From Gamsiella multidivaricata (taxonomy: Eukaryota > Mortierellomycota > Mortierellomycetes > Mortierellales > Mortierellaceae): 64,000 nucleotides of DNA. The stretch spans positions 62,001 to 126,000 of the forward strand of contig NW_026251714.1 of the NCBI RefSeq assembly GCF_025024155.1. The letters are read 5' to 3'. Every line of letters starts with the position of its first letter. Position 1 is the first letter of the stretch. Both the position numbers and the translations under genes were made by a program. The notes under the pieces are model-generated. The model saw only the letters and a program-made list of their open reading frames with translations. It had not been told where the DNA came from and searched no databases. Below, piece by piece: positions 57,410-64,000 of the stretch.

Positions 57410-59440
57410 ATGACGGTCATCAAGGTCGCCGAATCCCTCGGACGAATGTTCTACTTCGTCTCACCAAAGGCCACAACATTCCGTACCCAACAAGAAGTAC
57501 CTCCCTATGTGGCCGATGCGACGCCCTGGTTTGTATTCTTCGTCCTTGCAGAACTCGTCTACTACATCATCAAGGACCAGGGCAAGGGTCTCAAGCGCCA
57601 CGACGGCAAGTGGGACCAGGGCAAATACAGGTTGAACGACATGATCGGATCCCTAGGCGCGGGATCGATCCAGCAAATGTCGCGTTTCTTCCTAGGCAGT
57701 CTGCAGATGGTGACCTATAACTATATCTGGGACCACTACAAAATCGAGTCCATCGCCTTTGATACCTTCAAGCTATCGACCTGGATTGGATGCTTCCTCG
57801 CTGTTGGTAGGTTCTTTTACAAAAACAAAGACGCAGCTGAGCCATCGATTATGATGAATCTTGAGAGCAGCAGCAGGCTCCATGTAATAAATGATCCCTT
57901 GCAGCAATGTTTGACTTTACGCCGGGGTCTCACTAACGCCCAAACATATGTACCCCATACCCAACTGTGACCCTGGCTGGCTCTTGCTTTCGTCAACAGA
58001 CTTTGCATACTACTGGGTAGGTTCAGGCTTCCGTTAATGAATCTACGATGGCCATCGCGCAGCCTCGGACCAAATTGCTCACAGAACATGTGTTCGTCTT
58101 CAATTCAATCTAGTTCCATCGCGCAGCCCACGAGGTCAACATCTTCTGGGCCGGCCATTCAGTCCATCACAGCAGGTTCGTCCCTTGCTCTCGTTCCTGT
58201 TTATTTGTTGTTGTTGCTCTTGTTGATGCTCAAAGTCCATCCAGTCCACAACATGCAAGGGGCTGCACCCGACTCCCAAAATCTGACACGTTTATTGGGT
58301 TCTGATCGATCTTATGAAAATAGTGAATATTACAATGTATCAACGGCGCTGCGCCAATCCCTGGTCCAGACTTACACATCCTTCATCTTCAACCTTCCCC
58401 TGGCCCTGGTCTTTTCGCCTTCTCAATTTGCGGTCCATACACAACTGAACCTACTCTACCAGTTCTGGATCCACACCGGTAAGGGCCTCGAGCATATTTG
58501 ATTGTATCGATATTTTTTGATTGACCTTACAGGTGAAAGCCGAAGAAGCCCGAGAAGCTCATATCTGCATTCGTGATCTCTTTTTTTTTTTTTTTTTTTA
58601 TTTCTAGAAATCGTGCCCCGTCTAGGCTGGCTCGAGTACATCATCAATACCCCTAGCGCCCATCGTCTCCACCATGGCCGTAACCCTTACTGCATCGACA
58701 AGAACTATGCCGGAACACTCATCATCTGGGACCGCATGTTTGGAACCTACGCCGATGAGCGCGTCTACCCCGATGTCGTCGCCCGCAAAGAGGACGAAGA
58801 ACCCGTCGCCTATGGATTGACCCACCCCATCAACACCTTCGACCCTGTCGCGATCCAGCTGAGTCACTTCAAACATATTTGGAACATGCTCTGGATCACA
58901 CCTGGTCTCGCCAACAAGTTCAAGGTGGTCTTTTACGGTCCTGGCTGGCACCCTGGCGTACCCCGCACGGGCCTCTTGTCCGAGATCCCCGATATCGATC
59001 TGAAGAACCCACCCAAGAAGTACGACCCCGTGTTGCCCTCAAAGTTCAATTACTACATTGCTGCTCACTTTACGATCGTCATCGTCGTCGGTAGCGCTCT
59101 GCTGGCAGAGGGATACAAGATCTTGCCCCTGTGGCAGACCCAGGGGGTCTGCATTGCGTTCTTGATCTCGTTGGTCGCGCTGTCAAAGATGATGGATGCG
59201 AAGCCTTATGGACTCAAGGCCGAATTGGCAAGGACGTTGGGCATCTTCTTCTTGGCAGAGTTTGTGGCAAGATCGGGATACTATGAGCAGACGTATTGGC
59301 AGAGACGGAGCACACTGATGGTTGCGGACACGTTCTTTGTGAGCAGCTTGTTTTTGGGATGGAATATTTACAAGTTGGGATCTGGCTGGACCAATATGTC
59401 GACTGCCAAGTCGCTTGACGAGAAGGTCAAGACCAACTAG
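57410..59440 (+). CDS. Fatty-acid hydroxylase superfamily protein, alkylglycerol monooxygenase-like
   Basis: Five exons: 57410-57806, 58000-58016 (17 nt), 58114-58175, 58324-58478, 58608-59440; GT-AG introns, all phases fit, 487 residues. Membrane di-iron hydroxylase with the eight-His pattern: HRAAHE, then HSVHHS made across a splice, and HRLHHGRNPYC later. The order and the GRNPYCIDKNYAGTLIIWDR motif are those of alkylglycerol monooxygenase (TMEM195), which cleaves ether lipids with tetrahydropterin; sterol desaturases are more distant relatives. Membrane segments surround the His clusters and four or so more lie in the last 130 residues. ER location is inferred. The 17-nt exon coding DFAYYW is essential, as it leads straight into FHRAAHE. 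The last intron has an 18-nt T-tract before TTTCTAG. Confidence 0.93.
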
Positions 59441-59680
59441 GTGCTTCAGATGAAAAGAAGGAAAAAAAACCAAGAATAGCAATAATAGTAATAAAAAAAG
59501 AGAGAGAAAGAGATTGCGGAGCAAAATAAAATCATACTCATTGACATGAAAGCAAAAAAAAAAAAGTATTGATGTTGTGAACAGTTTTATTTGCCGTGCG
59601 ATATATGTAATATGTAAGATATACAGATGCTGGAAAGAGAGAAAAAAAAATCAAAAAAAAAGCGTCGGTGTAAGCAGAGA

Positions 59681-61404
59681 TCAAGATCCTTCCACATAAT
59701 CCTTGAGTTCGTTCTGCAGCTCCTTCTCCCAATCCCCAACATCCACATCTGCGTCGTCCTCGCCACCAATCGAGACACCGGAAGCGAGCTGCTTCTCGAG
59801 CCATGCATCTAGAGATGATTTTTTTCAGCAAACAGCAACAGCAACAGCAGCAACAACAACAACAACAACGAGAGAAAGAAAATAAGAAGATATCATTAAA
59901 TACAATAGCCTTAACGAATATCCAATGCACATTTTTTTTTTTTTTTCGATTACACGAGTCATAACCCAACGTACCAGGGTCCTCGTCATGGTCTGGCATT
60001 TCAGCCTCGAACAGCACTTCTGATTTCCTTTCCGTGTCCTTGACCGCGGACTTGCCTGTGTTCCTTGTCGCAGCAGTAGTTGGAGCAGAAGCAGAAGCAG
60101 CACTTGCATCTTTTGCATTTGACCTCGCAACCATAGAATTGGGTCTCGAGCGTCTCGGTGGTCCATCCACATCATCGCCTCCGAAATAGATGTTGTACCC
60201 TAATGCCGAAGATACCGAGAGCGATCGTCTATGATCCGAACCGGCACCACCGTTCTCAGCGCCATTCTCTGTTGTGGTTGAATCCGAAGCGAGATCTGCC
60301 AGTGAATCAGTGCCCCCTGATGCTGCGGCCAAGGCGAATTGCTTGAGGAGTGAAACTCTGTAGAAGTAATTGCGCCAGAAGACGAGCTCCTCGATTTCTT
60401 TAGGAACGAGACTAAAGCGCATCCTGTTGAGGTTGGGATCCTGCTTTAAGGTAGCGAAGGCTGTGGTGGAGTAGACGTTCATGTCAAACACAAAGTCGGT
60501 TCCTGGGGGAGGTGGAAGCAAAAAGTTCCTCTTGTCCTAAAAAACAATAAAAAAATAAAAATAAAAAAAAATAGTAGTGTTCCGTTATTAGCATCTGCCC
60601 TTTAAAAAAAAAAAGACGTAGAGTTTGAACGGAAAGAGGTCGACGGCATACCTTTGATAGACTGAGGATACGCGCCTTGATCTTGTCCTCGTCCGGCATT
60701 CCAGCCCAAGCAGGAAGTATTTCTAAAAAAAAAAAAAAAAAACACAAGAAGCAGAAAGTTAGACACAAGGTGGCATAGAGGTTGAAGACGGGAAACATGT
60801 TCGCGCTCATCCATTTTGTTCACCCCGTACCTGTTCCTTCACGGGGCGCCACGGTCTCCAACTTCTTTTGCCTGACAAAGTCGTCATGTTCCTTTTGGAT
60901 TCCCTGGGTGACATTCGCACCGACGCGTTGGGCTGCGCTACTCAACGACTTGAACGCGCTGAATCCCCAATCCTTGGTCGTGTTTGCCAGTTGCTCCGTG
61001 CTAGCCTGAATCTGCTTAAAGTCGACCTTCTCCAGGTGTGGAGCCTGAATATTTAGGGCCGGGGGTTTGGTGTTGGCGATCGTGGATTGGATCTTGCCCT
61101 GCATAGAGGAGAAGAAAGCCGAGGTGTTGAGCTTTGGTGGGTTGAAGCCCGGGAACACGGCCGCGGCGAATGACTGCGGCGTCTGCTCGGATGCCTTCTC
61201 CTGGACTTGGTCTTTTTGAGAGGCAGGCTCTGTGGCGGGTTGGGATGCTGAGGTGTTTCCACTGGTGTCATTTTTGATGTCCTGCACGTGTTCCGTTGTG
61301 CCGGTCGTGCTTGAAGATGGGTCTGGGGTATCCTTGGATGTTGCGGCCGCGGTGCCCGAAGTAGGACGCGCCGAGGCTGCGGTTTCGACCGAGGTAGTAT
61401 CCAT
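59681..61404 (-). CDS. BSD-domain protein (SYAP1-like)
   Basis: Four exons: 61404-60831, 60722-60652, 60536-59975, 59808-59681; GT-AG introns, 444 residues. Seen: a disordered Ser/Thr/Ala/Gln start; an Ala/Gln amphipathic region (SSAAQRVGANVTQGIQKEHD); a BSD domain at about 225-285 with the typical end LVFWRNYFYRVSLLKQ, where the Phe-Trp pair is diagnostic; a low-complexity linker; and an acidic C-terminus (WEKELQNELKDYVEGS). BSD domains occur in TFIIH p62, synapse-associated SYAP1 and plant DOS2-like proteins. The N-terminal amphipathic layout with a single BSD is closest to SYAP1/Dos2; its molecular role is poorly defined. Three introns have long T-tracts directly before the acceptor. TTTATT near 59587 gives AATAAA on this strand. 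Confidence 0.85.
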
Positions 61405-62123
61405 GACTTGTGATATGTGGTGATGTCCTGGGTCCGGTAGGTCAAGTATGGAGTGGTCCTCTCAGTTGATGAGGAGTAGGACTGATGAAGAAGATGGAGT
61501 GAGAAGGGCAGCGCCTTCTTGCACGCTTAACCTTCTTATGCTGCCACACCGCTCATTGGGCGTTGCAGTGGCTTGTTAAGGGCAACGTTCCTTTGCCCGC
61601 GGTGCTTTTTTTGGTCCCTCGGGGACGATGGCGACAATGGTTGGGTGATGGTTCATCAAATAAGGTTGGTGTGCCCCATCGCCCATCGCATTCTCCCTTG
61701 GAACCCCCATCCTCCGCCCCATTGCAGTCCCTCCCTCCCTGCACCTGTTCGTTCCATCGCCTCGACCCTTTGTCTTCCTTGTCCCGCTTCCCCCTCTGTT
61801 TTAGACATAGACCGATAGAGCTATAGAGCTATAGAGAGAGAGAGAGAGAGAGAGAAAGATAGAGCGGTGCCCTATTCTGGCTGGTCCTTTGCCAATTTCA
61901 TTTCCCGTTCCCCCTGAAGCGGCTACTTCACCCTTCCTCCTCGTTCCCCCTTCTCTTTCTCCCCATCTCACCCGTCCTCATTCAGCTCCATCTTCTTTCC
62001 TTCTTTTTTTCTTTTTTTCTTTTTTTCTTACTGTCCTTCATTTCCCACTTCTTGGTCTGACTCACCTCTCGAGGTGATTCACCCCTCTATCAGCTTGCAA
62101 CTCTCGACCAACCCCCTTCAGCT
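61405..62123. other. Divergent promoter, BSD/NDR kinase
   Basis: 719 bp between divergent starts. A GA repeat at 61833-61857, then a long pyrimidine leader with TTTTC repeats at 62005-62030 for the kinase. No TATA box obvious, no coding seen. Confidence 0.45.
61833..61857 (+). repeat. GA dinucleotide repeat
   Basis: About 12 GA units, preceded by three copies of an ATAGAG/CTATAGAG motif, between the BSD gene and the NDR kinase. Confidence 0.9.

Positions 62124-64000
<1,877 letters not shown>

Overview
This 64 kb window is eukaryotic nuclear DNA, almost certainly from a filamentous fungus, and I infer an early-diverging one of the Mortierellaceae type. The supports are: genes split by many short GT-AG introns (about 45-200 nt), standard fungal housekeeping families, long Ser/Thr/Gln-rich disordered leaders, AATAAA-type signals after coding ends, very frequent A/T homopolymer tracts in introns and spacers, and a NACHT-pentapeptide-WD40 receptor-like gene of a family I associate with Mortierella genomes. 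The genus is inference. No tRNA, rRNA, CRISPR array or bacterial-type operon was seen.

Layout. 0-5 kb: an AcrB-like membrane/coiled-coil protein and a Gfo/Idh/MocA oxidoreductase, both minus. 5.7-10.5 kb: a Per1/PGAP3 GPI-remodelling protein and a vacuolar-type amino-acid transporter, both plus. 10.6-16.1 kb: a UBE2S-type E2 enzyme (minus), then a DUF2828/vWA-like protein (plus). 16.5-20.3 kb: two diverged paralogues of a small secreted/single-pass membrane family. 20.7-27.4 kb: a bestrophin-like channel protein and phosphoglucomutase, both minus. 27.8-34.1 kb: a GT61/DUF563-type glycosyltransferase and GSK-3 kinase. 34.1-39.5 kb: a 5.4 kb gene-poor stretch rich in simple sequence. 39.5-45.9 kb: a LaeA-like methyltransferase, a Rad60/NIP45-like SUMO-like-domain protein (minus) and Mediator subunit MED21. 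46-54 kb: an accessory block with a DDE transposase remnant, a large NACHT-WD40 gene that looks frameshifted, and orphan fragments. 54-64 kb: a PEX11 protein, an alkylglycerol-monooxygenase-like hydroxylase, a BSD-domain protein, and an NDR/Cbk1 kinase cut by the window end.

Most genes are independent single transcription units. Several are divergent and share an upstream region: oxidoreductase/PER1, UBE2S/DUF2828, PGM/GT61, Rad60-like/MED21, PEX11/AGMO-like and BSD/NDR kinase. Functional themes are ubiquitin/SUMO (AcrB-like, UBE2S, Rad60-like), secretory and wall biogenesis (PER1, GT61, NDR kinase) and lipid/peroxisome work (PEX11, AGMO-like).

The part most worth a second look is the 46-54 kb accessory block. 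It holds a STAND immune-type receptor whose WD40 repeats look recently homogenised at DNA level, at least one and probably two frame breaks, and transposon debris beside it. Other notable items are the tandem secreted paralogues, two GC-AG introns, and an unresolved frame junction in the Rad60-like gene.
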